From: Chlorocebus sabaeus
Taxonomy: Eukaryota > Chordata > Mammalia > Primates > Cercopithecidae
Length of the DNA stretch: 64,000 nucleotides
NCBI RefSeq assembly: GCF_047675955.1
Contig: NW_027327413.1
Coordinates: forward strand, 434,001-498,000
Reading direction: 5' to 3'
This document shows, piece after piece, positions 10,658 through 23,100 of the stretch. The first letter of the stretch is position 1. Each line of letters starts with the position of its first letter. The translations under genes and the position numbers were made by a program. The notes under the pieces were generated by a model. That model did not search any database. It was not told the origin of the DNA and saw nothing but the letters and a program-made list of their open reading frames with translations.

Positions 10658-12169
10658 CATCTTTCCCTTCAAGAAGCCTTTCGCTAAGGCTGTTCTTGTG
10701 GAATTGGCAAAGGGATATTTGGAAGCCCATAGAGGGCTATGGTGAAAAAGGAAATATCTTCCGTTCAAAACTGGAAAGAAGCTTTCTGAGAAACTGCTCT
10801 GTGTTTTGTTAATTCATCTCACAGAGTTACATCTTTCCCTTCAAGAAGCCTTTCGCTAAGGCTGTTCTTGTGGAATTTGCAAAGGAATATTTGGAAGCCC
10901 ATAGAGGGCTTTGGTGAAAAAGGAAATATCTTCCGTTCAAAACTGGAAAGAAGCTTTCTGAGAAACTGCTCTGTGTTTTGTTAATTCATCTCACAGAGTT
11001 AAATCTTTACCTTCAAGAAGCTTTTCGCTAAGGCTGTTCTTGTGGAATTGGCAAAGGGATATTTGGAAGCCCATAGAGGGCTATTGTGAAAAAGGAAATA
11101 TCTTCCGTTCAAAACTGGAAAGAAACTTTCTGAGAAACTGCTCTGTGTTCTGTTAATTCATCTCACAGAGTTACATCTTTTCCTTCAAGAAGCCTTTCGC
11201 TAAGGCTGTTCTTGTGGAATTGGCAAAGGGATATTTGGAAGCCCATAGAGGGCTATGGTGAAAAAGGAAATATCTTCCGTTCAAAACTGGAAAGAAGCTT
11301 TCTGAGAAACTGCTCTGTGTTCTGTTAATTCATCTCACAGAGTTACATCTTTCCCTTCAAGAAGCCTTTCGCTAAGGCTGTTCTTGTGGAATTGGCAAAG
11401 GGATATTTGGAAGCCCATAGAGGGCTATGGTGAAAAAGGAAATATCTTCCGTTCAAAACTGGAAAGAAGCTTTCTGAGAAACTGCTCTGTGTTTTGTTAA
11501 TTCATCTCACAGAGTTACATCTTTCCCTTCAAGAAGCCTTTCGCTAAGGCTGTTCTTGTGGAATTGGCAAAGGGATATTTGGAAGCCCATAGAGGGCTAT
11601 TGTGAAAAAGGAAATATCTTCCGTTCAAAACTGGAAAGAAGCTGTCTGAGAAACTGCTCTGTGTTCTGTTAATTCATCTCACAGAGTTACATCTTTTCCT
11701 TCAAGAAGCCTTTCGCTAAGGCTGTTCTTGTGGAATTGGCAAAGGGATATTTGGAAGCCCATAGAGGGCTATGGTGAAAAAGGAAATATCTTCCGTTCAA
11801 AACTGGAAAGAAGCTTTCTGAGAAACTGCTCTGTGTTCTGTTAATTCATCTCACAGAGTTACATCTTTACCTTCAAAAAGCCATTCGCTAAGGCTGTTCT
11901 TGTGGAATTGGCAAAGGGATATTTGGAAGCCCTTAGAGGGCTATGGTGAAAAAGGAACTATCTTCCGTTCAAAACTGGAAAGAAGCTTTCTGAGAAACTG
12001 CTCTGTGTTCTGTTAATCCATCTCACAGAGTTACATCTTTCCCTTCAAGAAGCCTTTCGCTAAGGCTGTTCTTGTGGAATTGGCAAAGGGATATTTGGAA
12101 GCCCATAGAGGGCTATGGTGAAAAAGGAAATATCTTCCGTTCAAAACTGGAAAGAAGCTTTCTGAGAAA

Positions 12170-13500
12170 CTGCTCTGTGTTCTGTTAATCCATCTCACAG
12201 AGTTACATCTTTCCCTTCAAGAAGCCTTTCGCTAAGGCTGTTCTTGTGGAATTGGCAAAGGGATATTTGGAAGCCCATAGAGGGCTATGGTGAAAAAGGA
12301 AATATCTTCCGTTCAAAACTGGAAAGAAGCTTTCTGAGAAACTGCTCTGTGTTCTGTAAATTCATCTCACAGAGTTACATCTTTCCCTTCAAGAAGCCTT
12401 TCGCTAAGTCTGATCTTGTGGAATTGGCAAAGGGATATTTGGAAGACCATAGAGGGCTATGGTGAAAAAGGAAATATCTTCCGTTCAAAACTGGAAAGAA
12501 GCTTTCTGAGAAACTGCTCTGTGTTCTGTTAATTCATCTCACAGAGTTACATCTTTCCCTTCAAGAAGCCTTTCGATAAGGCTGTTCTTGTGGAATTGGC
12601 AAAGGGATATTTGGAAGCCCATAGAGGGCTATGGTGAAAAAGGAAATATCTTCCGTTCAAAACTGGAAAGAATCTTTCTGAGAAACTGCTCTGTGTTCTG
12701 TTAATTCATCTCACAGAGTTACATCTATCCCTTCAAGAAGCCTTTCGCTAAGGCTGTTCTTGTGGAATTGGCAAAGGGATATTTGGAAGCCCATAGAGGG
12801 CTATGGTGAAAAAGGAAATATCTTCCGTTCAAAAGTGGAAAGAAGCTTTCTGAGAAACTGCTCTGTATTCTGTTAATTCATCTCACAGAGTTACATCTTT
12901 CCCTTCAACAAGCCTTTCTCTAAGGCTGTTCTTGTGGAATTGGCAAAGGGATATTTGGAAGCCCATAGAGGGCTATGGTGAAAAAGGAAATATCTTCCGT
13001 TCAAAACTGGAAAGAAGCTTTCTGAGAAACTGCTCTGTGTTCTGTTAATTCATCTCACAGAGTTACATCTTTCCCTTCAAGAAGCCTTTCGCTAAGGCTG
13101 TTCTTGTGGAATTGGCAAAGGGATATTTGGAAGCCCATAGAGGGCTATGGTGAAAAAGGAAATATCTTCCGTTCAAAACTGGAAAGAAGCATTCTGAGAA
13201 ACTGCTCTGTGTTCTGTTAATTCATCTCACAGAGTTACATCTTTCCCTTCAAGAAGCCTTTCGCTAAGGCTGTTCTTGTGGAATTGGCAAAGGGATATTT
13301 GGAAGCCCATAGAGGGCTATGGTGAAAAAGGAAATATCTTCCGTTCAAAACTGGAAAGAAGCTTTCTGAGAAACTGCTCTGTGTTCTGTTAATTCATCTC
13401 ACAGAGTTACATCTTTCCCTTCAAGAAGCCTTTCGCTAAGGCTGTTCTTGTGGAATTGGCAAAGGGATATTTGGAAGCCCATAGAGGGCTATGGTGAAAA
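12170..13500 (+). repeat. Mosaic single-copy stretch of monomers
   Basis: About eight monomers that link the 9.1-kb segment to the 8-monomer duplication. The CTGTAAATTC, AAGTCTGATC/GAAGACC and CGATAAGG string (about 12356-12575) matches that at 3069 and 8400, but the 171-bp monomer that normally precedes it is absent. Private changes include AAGAATCTTTC (12670), AAAAGTGG (12832), TCTGTATTC (12865) and TTTCTCTAAGG (12916). Confidence 0.75.
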
Positions 13501-14875
13501 AGGAACTATCTTCCGTTCAAAACTGGAAAGAAGCTTTCTGAGAATCTGCTCTGTGTTCTGTTAATTCATCTCACAGAGTTACATCTTTCCCTTCAAGAAG
13601 CCTTTCGCTAAGGCTGTTCTTGTGGAATTGGCAAAGGGATATTTGGAAGCCCATAGAGGGCTATGGTGAAAAAGGAAATATCTTCCGTTCAAAACTGGAA
13701 AGAAGCTTTCTGAGAAACTACTCTGTGTTCTGTTAATTCATCTCACAGAGTTACATCTTTCCCTTCAAGAAGCCTTTCGCTAAGGCTGTTCTTGTGGAAT
13801 TGGCAAAGGGATATTTTTAAGCCCATAGAGGGCTATGGTGAAAAAGGAAATATCTTCCGTTCAAAACTGGAAAGAAGCTTTCTGAGAAACTGCTCTGTGT
13901 TTTGTTAATTCATCTCACAGAGTTACATCTTTCCCTTCAAGAAGCTTTTCGCTAAGGCTGTTCTTGTGGAATTGGCAAAGGGATATTTGGAAGCCCATAG
14001 AGGGCTATTGTGAAAAAGGAAATATCTTCCGTTCAAAACTGGAAAGAAGCTGTCTGAGAAACTGCTCTGTGTTCTGTTAATTCATCTCACAGAGTTACAT
14101 CTTTTCCTTCAAGAAGCCTTTCGCTAAGGCTGTTCTTGTGGAATTGGCAAAGGGATATTTGGAAGCCCATAGAGGGCTATGGTGAAAAAGGAAATATCTT
14201 CCGTTCAAAACTGGAAAGAAGCTTTCTGAGAAACTGCTCTGATTTCTGTTAATTCATCTCAGAGAGTTACATCTTTCCCTTCAAGAAGCCTTTCGCTAAG
14301 GCTGTTCTTGTGGAATTGGCAAAGGGATATTTGGAAGCCCATAGAGGGCTATGGTGAAAAAGGAACTATCTTCCGTTCAAAACTGGAAAGAAGCTTTCTG
14401 AGAAACTGCTCTGTGTTCTGTTAATCCATCTCACAGAGTTACATCTTTCCTTTCAAGAAGCCTTTCGCTAAGGCTGTTCTTGTGGAATTCGCAAAGGGAT
14501 ATTTGGAAGCCCATAGAGGGCTATGGTGAAAAAGGAAATATCTTCCGTTCAAAACTGGAAAGAAGCTTTCTGAGAAACTGCTCTGTGTTCTGTTAATACA
14601 TCTCACAGAGTTACATCTATCCCTTGAAGAAGCCTTTCGCTAAGGCTGTTCTTGTGGAATTGGCAAAGGGATATTTGGAAGCCCATAGAGGGCTATGTTG
14701 AAAAAGGAAATATCTTCCGTTCAAAACTGGAAAGAAGCTTTCTGAGAAACTGCTCTGTGTTCTGTTAATCCATCTCACAGAGTTACATCTTTCCCTTCAA
14801 GAAGCCTTTCGCTAAGGCTGTTCTTGTGGAATTGGCAAAGGGATATTTGGAAGCCCATAGAGGGCTATGGTGAAA
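13500..14875 (+). repeat. 8-monomer tandem duplication: copy 1 (1376 bp)
   Basis: Marker string: GGAACTATC, GAGAATCTGC, AAACTACTCTG, ATATTTTTAAG (13811), CTATTGTG with GCTGTCTG, CTGATTTCTG with CTCAGAGAG, TTTCCTTTCAAG, GAATTCGC, GTTAATACATC, CTATCCCTTGAAG and CTATGTTG. All of it repeats 1376 bp (8 x 172) downstream with no marker difference seen, so this looks very recent. Confidence 0.88.
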
Positions 14876-16251
14876 AAGGAACTATCTTCCGTTCAAAACT
14901 GGAAAGAAGCTTTCTGAGAATCTGCTCTGTGTTCTGTTAATTCATCTCACAGAGTTACATCTTTCCCTTCAAGAAGCCTTTCGCTAAGGCTGTTCTTGTG
15001 GAATTGGCAAAGGGATATTTGGAAGCCCATAGAGGGCTATGGTGAAAAAGGAAATATCTTCCGTTCAAAACTGGAAAGAAGCTTTCTGAGAAACTACTCT
15101 GTGTTCTGTTAATTCATCTCACAGAGTTACATCTTTCCCTTCAAGAAGCCTTTCGCTAAGGCTGTTCTTGTGGAATTGGCAAAGGGATATTTTTAAGCCC
15201 ATAGAGGGCTATGGTGAAAAAGGAAATATCTTCCGTTCAAAACTGGAAAGAAGCTTTCTGAGAAACTGCTCTGTGTTTTGTTAATTCATCTCACAGAGTT
15301 ACATCTTTCCCTTCAAGAAGCTTTTCGCTAAGGCTGTTCTTGTGGAATTGGCAAAGGGATATTTGGAAGCCCATAGAGGGCTATTGTGAAAAAGGAAATA
15401 TCTTCCGTTCAAAACTGGAAAGAAGCTGTCTGAGAAACTGCTCTGTGTTCTGTTAATTCATCTCACAGAGTTACATCTTTTCCTTCAAGAAGCCTTTCGC
15501 TAAGGCTGTTCTTGTGGAATTGGCAAAGGGATATTTGGAAGCCCATAGAGGGCTATGGTGAAAAAGGAAATATCTTCCGTTCAAAACTGGAAAGAAGCTT
15601 TCTGAGAAACTGCTCTGATTTCTGTTAATTCATCTCAGAGAGTTACATCTTTCCCTTCAAGAAGCCTTTCGCTAAGGCTGTTCTTGTGGAATTGGCAAAG
15701 GGATATTTGGAAGCCCATAGAGGGCTATGGTGAAAAAGGAACTATCTTCCGTTCAAAACTGGAAAGAAGCTTTCTGAGAAACTGCTCTGTGTTCTGTTAA
15801 TCCATCTCACAGAGTTACATCTTTCCTTTCAAGAAGCCTTTCGCTAAGGCTGTTCTTGTGGAATTCGCAAAGGGATATTTGGAAGCCCATAGAGGGCTAT
15901 GGTGAAAAAGGAAATATCTTCCGTTCAAAACTGGAAAGAAGCTTTCTGAGAAACTGCTCTGTGTTCTGTTAATACATCTCACAGAGTTACATCTATCCCT
16001 TGAAGAAGCCTTTCGCTAAGGCTGTTCTTGTGGAATTGGCAAAGGGATATTTGGAAGCCCATAGAGGGCTATGTTGAAAAAGGAAATATCTTCCGTTCAA
16101 AACTGGAAAGAAGCTTTCTGAGAAACTGCTCTGTGTTCTGTTAATCCATCTCACAGAGTTACATCTTTCCCTTCAAGAAGCCTTTCGCTAAGGCTGTTCT
16201 TGTGGAATTGGCAAAGGGATATTTGGAAGCCCATAGAGGGCTATGGTGAAA
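14876..16251 (+). repeat. 8-monomer tandem duplication: copy 2 (1376 bp)
   Basis: Second copy, directly adjoining the first. It carries ATATTTTTAAG at 15187, CTGATTTCTG near 15617 and CTATGTTG near 16070. It ends near 16258, where AATATCATCC replaces the expected GGAACTATC. Confidence 0.88.
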
Positions 16252-17167
16252 AAGGAAATATCATCCGTTCAAAACTGTAAAGAAGCTTTCTGAGAAACTG
16301 CTCTGTGTTCTGTTAATTCATCTCACAGAGTTACATCTTTCCCTTCAAGAAGCCTTTCGCTAAGGCTGTTCTTGTGGAATTGGCAAAGGGATATTTGGAA
16401 GCCCATAGAGGGCTATGGTGAAAAAGGAAATATCTTCCGTTCAAAACTGGAAAGAAGCTTTCTGAGAAACTGCTCTGTGTTCTGTTAATTCATCTCACAG
16501 AGTTACATCTTTCCCTTCATGAAGCCTTTCGCTAAGGCTGTTCTTGTGGAATTGGCAAAGGGATATTTGGAAGCCCATAGAGGGCTATGGTGAAAAAGGA
16601 AATATCTTCCGTTCAAAACTGGAAAGAAGCTTTCTGAGAAACTGCTCTGTGTTCTGTTAATTCATCTCACAGAGTTACATCTTTCCCTACAAGAAGCCTT
16701 TCGCTAACGCTGTTCTTGTGGAATTGGCAAAGGGATATTTGGAAGCCCATAGAGGGCTATGGTGAAAAAGGAAATATCTTCCGTTCAAAACTGGAAAGAA
16801 GCTTTCTGAGAAACTGCTCTGCGTTCTGTTAATTCATCTCACAGAGTTACATCTTTCCCTTCAAGAAGCCTTTCGCTAAGGCTGTTCTTGTGGAATTGGC
16901 AAAGGAATATTTGGAAGCCCATAGAGGGCTATGGTGAAAAAGGAAATATCTTCCGTTCAAAACTGGAAAGAAGCTTTCTGAGAAACTGCTCTGTGTTCTG
17001 TTAATTCATCTCACAGAGTTACATCTTTCCCTTCAAGAAGCTTTTCGCTAAGGCTGATCTTGTGGAATTGGCAAAGGGATATTTGGAAGCCCATAGAGGG
17101 CTATTGTGAAAAAAGAAATATCTTCCGTTCAAAACTGGAAAGAAGCTGTTTGAGAAACTGCTCTGTG
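16252..17167 (+). repeat. Block related to 5933-6848, offset 10319
   Basis: AATATCATCC, TTCATGAAG, CCCTACAAG/AACGCTG and AAAGGAATAT recur in the same order as near 5941-6760, at a spacing of 10319 bp (60 monomers less one base). Private changes are AACTGTAAAG (16276), TCTGCGTTC (16818), GAAAAAAGAAAT and GCTGTTTGAG (17107-17150). It ends at the hybrid monomer that joins it to the 9.1-kb repeat. Confidence 0.75.
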
Positions 17168-17197
17168 TTCTGTAAATTCATCTCACAGAGTTACATC
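17026..17197 (+). repeat. Hybrid monomer at the left junction of the 9.1-kb repeat
   Basis: The 5' part has CTTTTCG, CTATTGTG and GCTGTTTGAG, typical of the CTATTGTG family. The 3' part has CTGTAAATTC, which normally belongs to the CTGGTGG monomer (as at 2923). The switch lies between about 17150 and 17170, in sequence shared by all monomers. This fits an unequal exchange between misaligned, in-phase monomers. GGCTGATCTTG near the start is a private change. Confidence 0.75.
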
Positions 17198-20100
17198 TTT
17201 CCCTTCAAGAAGCCTTTCGCTAAGTCTGATCTTGTGGAATTGGCAAAGGGATATTTGGAAGACCATAGAGGGCTATGGTGAAAAAGGAAATATCTTCCGT
17301 TCAAAACTGGAAAGAAGCTTTCTGAGAAACGGCTCTGTGTTCTGTTAATTCATCTCACAGAGTTACATCTTTCCCTTCAAGAAGCCTTTCGATAAGGCTG
17401 TTCTTGCGGAATTGGCAAAGGGATATTTGGAAGCCCATAGAGGGCTATGGTGAAAAAGGAAATATCTTCCGTTCAAAACTGGAAAGAAGCTTTCTGAGAA
17501 ACTGCTCTGTGTTCTGTTAATTCATCACACAGAGTTACATCTTTCCCTTCAAGAAGCCTTTCGCTAAGGCTGTTCTTGTGGAATTGGCAAAGGGATATTT
17601 GGAAGCCCATAGAGGGCTATGGTGAAAAAGGAAATATCTTCCGTTCAAAACTGGAAAGAAGCTTTCTGAGAAACTGCTCTGTGTTCTGTTAATTCATCTC
17701 ACAGAGTTACATCTTTCCCTTCAAGAAGCCTTTCGCTAAGGCTGTTCTTGTGGAATTGGCAAAGGGATATTTGGAAGCCCATAGAGGGCTATGGTGAAAA
17801 AGGAAATATCTTCCGTTCAAAACTGGAAAGAAGCTTTCTGAGAAACTGCTCTGTGTTTTGTTAATTCATCTCACAGAGTTACATCTTTCCCTTCAAGAAG
17901 CTTTTCACTAAGGCTGTTCTTGTGGAATTGGCAAAGGGATATTTGGAAGCCCATAGAGGGCTATTGTGAAAAAGGAAATATCTTCCGTTCAAAACTGGAA
18001 AGAAGCTGTCTGAGAAACTGCTCTGTGTTCTGTTAATTCATCTCACAAAGTTACATCTTTTCCTTCAAGAAGCCTTTCGCTAAGGCTGTTCTTGTGGAAT
18101 TCGCAAAGGGATATTTGGAAGCCCATAGAGGGCTATGGTGAAAAAGGAAATATCTTCCGTTCAAAACTGGAAAGAAGCTTTCTGAGAAACTGCTCTGTGT
18201 TCTGTTAATTCATCTCACAGAGTTACATCTTTCCCTTCAAGAAGCCTTTCGCTAAGGCTGTTCTTGTGGAATTGGCAAAGGGATATTTGGAAGCCCATAG
18301 AGGGCTATGGTGAAAAAGGAAATATCTTCCGTTCAAAACTGGAAAGAAGCTTTGTGAGAAACTGCTCTGTGTTCTGTTAATTCATCTCACAGAGTTACAT
18401 CTTTCCCTTCAAGAAGCCTTTCGCTAAGTCTGTTCTTGTGGAATTGGCAAAGGGATATTTGGAAGCCCATAGAGGGCTACGGTGAAAAAGGAAATATCTT
18501 CCGTTCAAAACTGGAAAGAAGCTTTCTGAGAAACTGCTCTGTGTTCTGTTAATTCATCTCACAGAGTTACATCTTTCCCTTCAAGAAGCCTTTCGCTAAG
18601 GCTGTTCTTGTGGAATTGGCAAAGGGATATTTGGAAGCCCATAGAGGGCTATGGTGAAAAAGGAAATATCTTCCGTTCAAAACTGGAAAGAAGCTTTCTG
18701 AGAAACTGCTCTGTGTTCTGTTAATTCATCTCACAGAGTTACATCTTTCCCTTCAAGAAGCCTTTCGCTAAGGCTGTTCTTGTGGAATTGGCAAAGGGAT
18801 ATTTGGAAGCCCATAGAGGGCTATGGTGAAAAAGGAAATATCTTCCGTTCAAAACTGGAAAGAAGCTTTCTGAGAAACTGCTCTGTGTTCTGTTAATTCA
18901 TCTCACAGAGTTACATCTTTCCCTTCAAGAAGCCTTTCGCTAAGGCTGTTCTTGTGGAATTGGCAAAGGGATATTTGGAAGCCCATAGAGGGCTATGGTG
19001 AAAAAGGAAATATCTTCCGTTCAAAACTGGAAAGAAGCTTACTGAGAAACTGCTCTGTGTTCTGTTAATTCATCTCACAGAGTTACATCTTTCCCTTCAA
19101 GAAGCCTTTCGCTAAGGCTGTTCTTGTGGAATTGGCAAAGGGATATTTGGAAGTCCATAGAGGGCTATGGTGAAAAAGGAACTATCTTCCGTTCAAAACT
19201 GGAAAGAAGCTTTCTGAGAATCTGCTCTGTGTTCTGTTAATTCATCTCACAGAGTTACATCTTTCCCTTCAAGAAGCCTTTCGCTAAGGCTGTTCTTGTG
19301 GAATTGGCAAAGGGATATTTTTAAGCCCATAGAGGGCTATGGTGAAAAAGGAAATATCTTCCGTTCAAAACTGGAAAGAAGCTTACTGAGAAACTGCTCT
19401 GTGTTTTGTTAATTCATCTCACAGAGTTACATCTTTCCCTTCAAGAAGCTTTTCGCTAAGGCTGTTCTTGTGGAATTGGCAAAGGGATATTTGGAAGCCC
19501 ATAGAGGGCTATTGTGAAAAAGGAAATATCTTCCGTTCAAAACTGGAAAGAAGCTGTCTGAGAAACTGCTCTGTGTTCTGTTAATTCATCTCACAGAGTT
19601 ACATCTTTTCCTTCAAGAAGCCTTTCGCTAAGGCTGTTCTTGTGGAATTGGCAAAGGGATATTTGGAAGCCCATAGAGGGCTATGGTGAAAAAGGAAATA
19701 TCTTCCGTTCAAAACTGGAAAGAAGCTTTCTGAGAAACTGCTCTGTGTTCTGTTAATTCATCTCACAGAGTTACATCTATCCCTTGAAGAAGCCTTTCGC
19801 TAAGGCTGTTCTTGTGGAATTGGCAAAGGGATATTTGGAAGCCCATAGAGGGCTATGGTGAAAAAGGAAATATCTTCCGTTCAAAACTGGAAAGAAGCTT
19901 TCTGAGAAACTGCTCTGTGTTCTGTTAATCCATCTCACAGAGTTACATCTTTCCCTTCAAGAAGCCTTTCGCTAAGGCTGTTCTTGTGGAATTGGCAAAG
20001 GGATATTTGGAAGCCCATAGAGGGCTATGGTGAAAAAGGAAATATCATCCGTTCAAAACTGGAAAGAAGCTTTCTGAGAAACTGCTCTGTGTTCTGTTAA

Positions 20101-23100
20101 TTCATCTCACAGAGTTACATCTTTCCCTTCAAGAAGCCTTTCGCTAAGGCTGTTCTTGTGGAATTGGCAAAGGGATATTTGGAAGCCCATAGAGGGCTAT
20201 GGTGAAAAAGGAAATATCTTCCGTTCAAAACTGGAAAGAAGCTTTCTGAGAAACTGCTCTGTGTTCTGTTAATTCATCTCACAGAGTTACATCTTTCCCT
20301 TCATGAAGCCTTTCGCTAAGGCTGTTCTTGTGGAATTGGCAAAGGGATATTTGGAAGCCCATAGAGGGTTATGGTGAAAAAGGAAATATCTTCCGTTCAA
20401 AACTGGAAAGAAGCTTTCTGAGAAACTGCTCTGTGTTCTGTTAATTCATCTCACAGAGTTACATCTTTCCCTACAAGAAGCCTTTCGCTAACGCTGTTCT
20501 TGTGGAATTGGCAAAGGGATATTTGGAAGCCCATAGAGGGCTATGGTGAAAAAGGAAATATCTTCCGTTCAAAATTGGAAAGAAGCTTTCTGAGAAACTG
20601 CTCTGTGTTCTGTTAATTCATCTCACAGAGTTACATCTTTCCCTTCAAGAAGCCTTTCGCTAAGGCTGTTCTTGTGGAATTGGCAAAGGGATATTTGGAA
20701 GCCCATAGAGGGCTATGGTGAAAAAGGAAATATCTTCCGTTCAAAACTGGAAAGAAGCTTTCTGAGAAACTGCTCTGTGTTCTGTTAATTCATCTCACAG
20801 AGTTACATCTTTCCCTTCAAGAAGCCTTTCGCTAAGGCTGTTCTTGTGGAATTGGCAAAGGAATATTTGGAAGCCCATAGAGGGCTATGGTGAAAAAGGA
20901 AATATCTTCCGTTCAAAACTGGAAAGAAGCTTTCTGAGAAACTGCTCTGTGTTTTGTTAATTCATCTCACAGAGTTACATCTTTCTCTTCAAGAAGCTTT
21001 TCGCTAAGGCTGTTCTTGTGGAATTGGCAAAGGGATATTTGGAAGCCCATAGAGGGCTATTGTGAAAAAGGAAATATCTTCCGTTCAAAACTGGAAAGAA
21101 GCTGTCTGAGAAACTGCTCTGTGTTCTGTTAATTCATCTCACAGAGTTACATCTTTTCCTTCAAGAAGCCTTTCGCTAAGGCTGTTCCTGTGGAATTGGC
21201 AAAGGGATATTTGGAAGCCCATAGAGGGCTATGGTGAAAAAGGAAATATCTTCCGTTCAAAACTGGAAAGAAGCTTTCTGAGAAACTGCTCTGTGTTCTG
21301 TTAATTCATCTCACAGAGTTACATCTATCCCTTCAAGAAGCCTTTCGCTAAGGCTGTTCTTGTGGAATTGGCAAAGGGATATTTGGAAGCCCATAGAGGG
21401 CTATGGTGAAAAAGGAAATATCTTCCGTTCAAAACTGGAAAGAAGCTTTCTGAGAAACTGCTCTGTGTTCTGTTAATTCATCTCACAGAGTTACATCTTT
21501 CCCTTCAACAAGCCTTTCGCTAAGGCTGTTCTTGTGGAATTGGCAAAGGGATATTTGGAAGCCCATAGAGGGCTATGGTGAAAAAGGAAATATCTTCCGT
21601 TCAAAACTGGAAAGAAGCTTTCTGAGAAACTGCTCTGTGTTCTGTTAATTCATCTCACAGAGTTACATCTTTCCCTTCAAGAAGCCTTTCGATAACGCTG
21701 TTCTTGTGGAATTGGCAAAGGGATATTTGGAAGCCCATAGAGGGCTATGGTGAAAAAGGAAATATCTTCCGTTCAAAACTGGAAAGAAGCTTTCTGAGAA
21801 ACTGCTCTGTGTTCTGTTAATTCATCTCACAGAGTTACATCTTTCCCTTCAAGAAGCCTTTCGCTAAGGCTGTTCTTGTGGAATTGGCAAAGGGATATTT
21901 GGAAGCCCATAGAGGGCTATGGTGAAAAAGGAAATATCTTCCGTTCAAAACTGGAAAGAAGCTTTCTGAGAAACTGCTCTGTGTTCTTTTAATTCATCTC
22001 ACAGATTTACATCTTTCCCTTCAAGAAGCCTTTCGCTAAGGCTGTTCTTGTGGAATTGGCAAAGGGATATTTGGAAGCCCATAGAGGGCTATGGTGAAAA
22101 AGGAAATATCTTCCGTTCAAAACTGGAAAGAAGCTTTCTGAGAAACTGCTCTGTGTTCTGTTAATTCATCTCACAGAGTTACATCTTTCCCTTCAAGAAG
22201 CCTTTCGCTAAGGCTGTTCTTGTGGAATTGGCAAAGGATATTTGGAAGCCCATAGAGGGCTATGGTGAAAAAGGAAATATCTTCCGTTCAAAACTGGAAA
22301 GAAGCTTTCTGAGAAACTGCTCTGTGTTCTGTTAATTCATCTCACAGAGTTACATCTTTTCCTTCAAGAAGCCTTTCGCTAAGGCTGTTCTGGTGGAATT
22401 GGCAAAGGGATATTTGGAAGCCCATAGAGGGCTATGGTGAAAAAGGAAATATCTTCCGTTCAAAACTGGAAAGAAGCTTTCTGAGAAACTGCTCTGTGTT
22501 CTGTAAATTCATCTCACAGAGTTACATCTTTCCCTTCAAGAAGCCTTTCGCTAAGTCTGATCTTGTGGAATTGGCAAAGGGATATTTGGAAGACCATAGA
22601 GGGCTATGGTGAAAAAGGAAATATCTTCCGTTCAAAACTGGAAAGAAGCTTTCTGAGAAACTGCTCTGTGTTCTGTTAATTCATCTCACAGAGTTACATC
22701 TTTCCCTTCAAGAAGCCTTTCGATAAGGCTGTTCTTGTGGAATTGGCAAAGGGATATTTGGAAGCCCATAGAGGGCTATGGTGAAAAAGGAAATATCTTC
22801 CGTTCAAAACTGGAAAGAAGCTTTCTGAGAAACTGCTCTGTGTTCTGTTAATTCATCACACAGAGTTACATCTTTCCCTTCAAGAAGCCTTTCGCTAAGG
22901 CTGTTCTTGTGGAATTGGCAAAGGGATATTTGGAAGCCCATAGAGGGCTATGGTGAAAAAGGAAATATCTTCCGTTCAAAACTGGAAAGAAGCTTTCTGA
23001 GAAACTGCTCTGTGTTCTGTTAATTCATCTCACAGAGTTACATCTTTCCCTTCAAGAAGCCTTTCGCTAAGGCTGTTCTTGTGGAATTGGCAAAGGGATA

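Larger units (their letters stand above)
3065..12170 (+). repeat. 9.1-kb duplicated segment, offset 14103: copy 1
   Basis: Rare variants match one for one with the segment 14103 bp downstream: GAAACGGCTC, CTTGCGG, CTTTTCACTAAG/CACAAAG twice, ATATTTTTAAG, TTCTCTTC, the 171-bp monomer, TTCATGAAGCCATTCG with TGGTTAAAAAGG, AAAAAATAAATAT, and GTTAAATCTTTACC. The left edge is between about 3045 and 3069. The right edge is just before about 12180, where this copy has GTTAATCCAT and the other has GTTAATTCAT. The segment contains most of both 5331-offset copies, so it is younger than that event. Confidence 0.88.

Noticed and set aside
12244..12465. 73-codon open frames at 12244, 17060, 31506, 36493, 57993 and 61605
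   Set aside because: They begin at TTG, not a normal primate start, and stay open only because variants such as CTGTAAATT, CTGTGAATT or TTTTATTTC remove one stop. The reading frame shifts every 172-bp monomer. Recurrence is explained by copied monomers.
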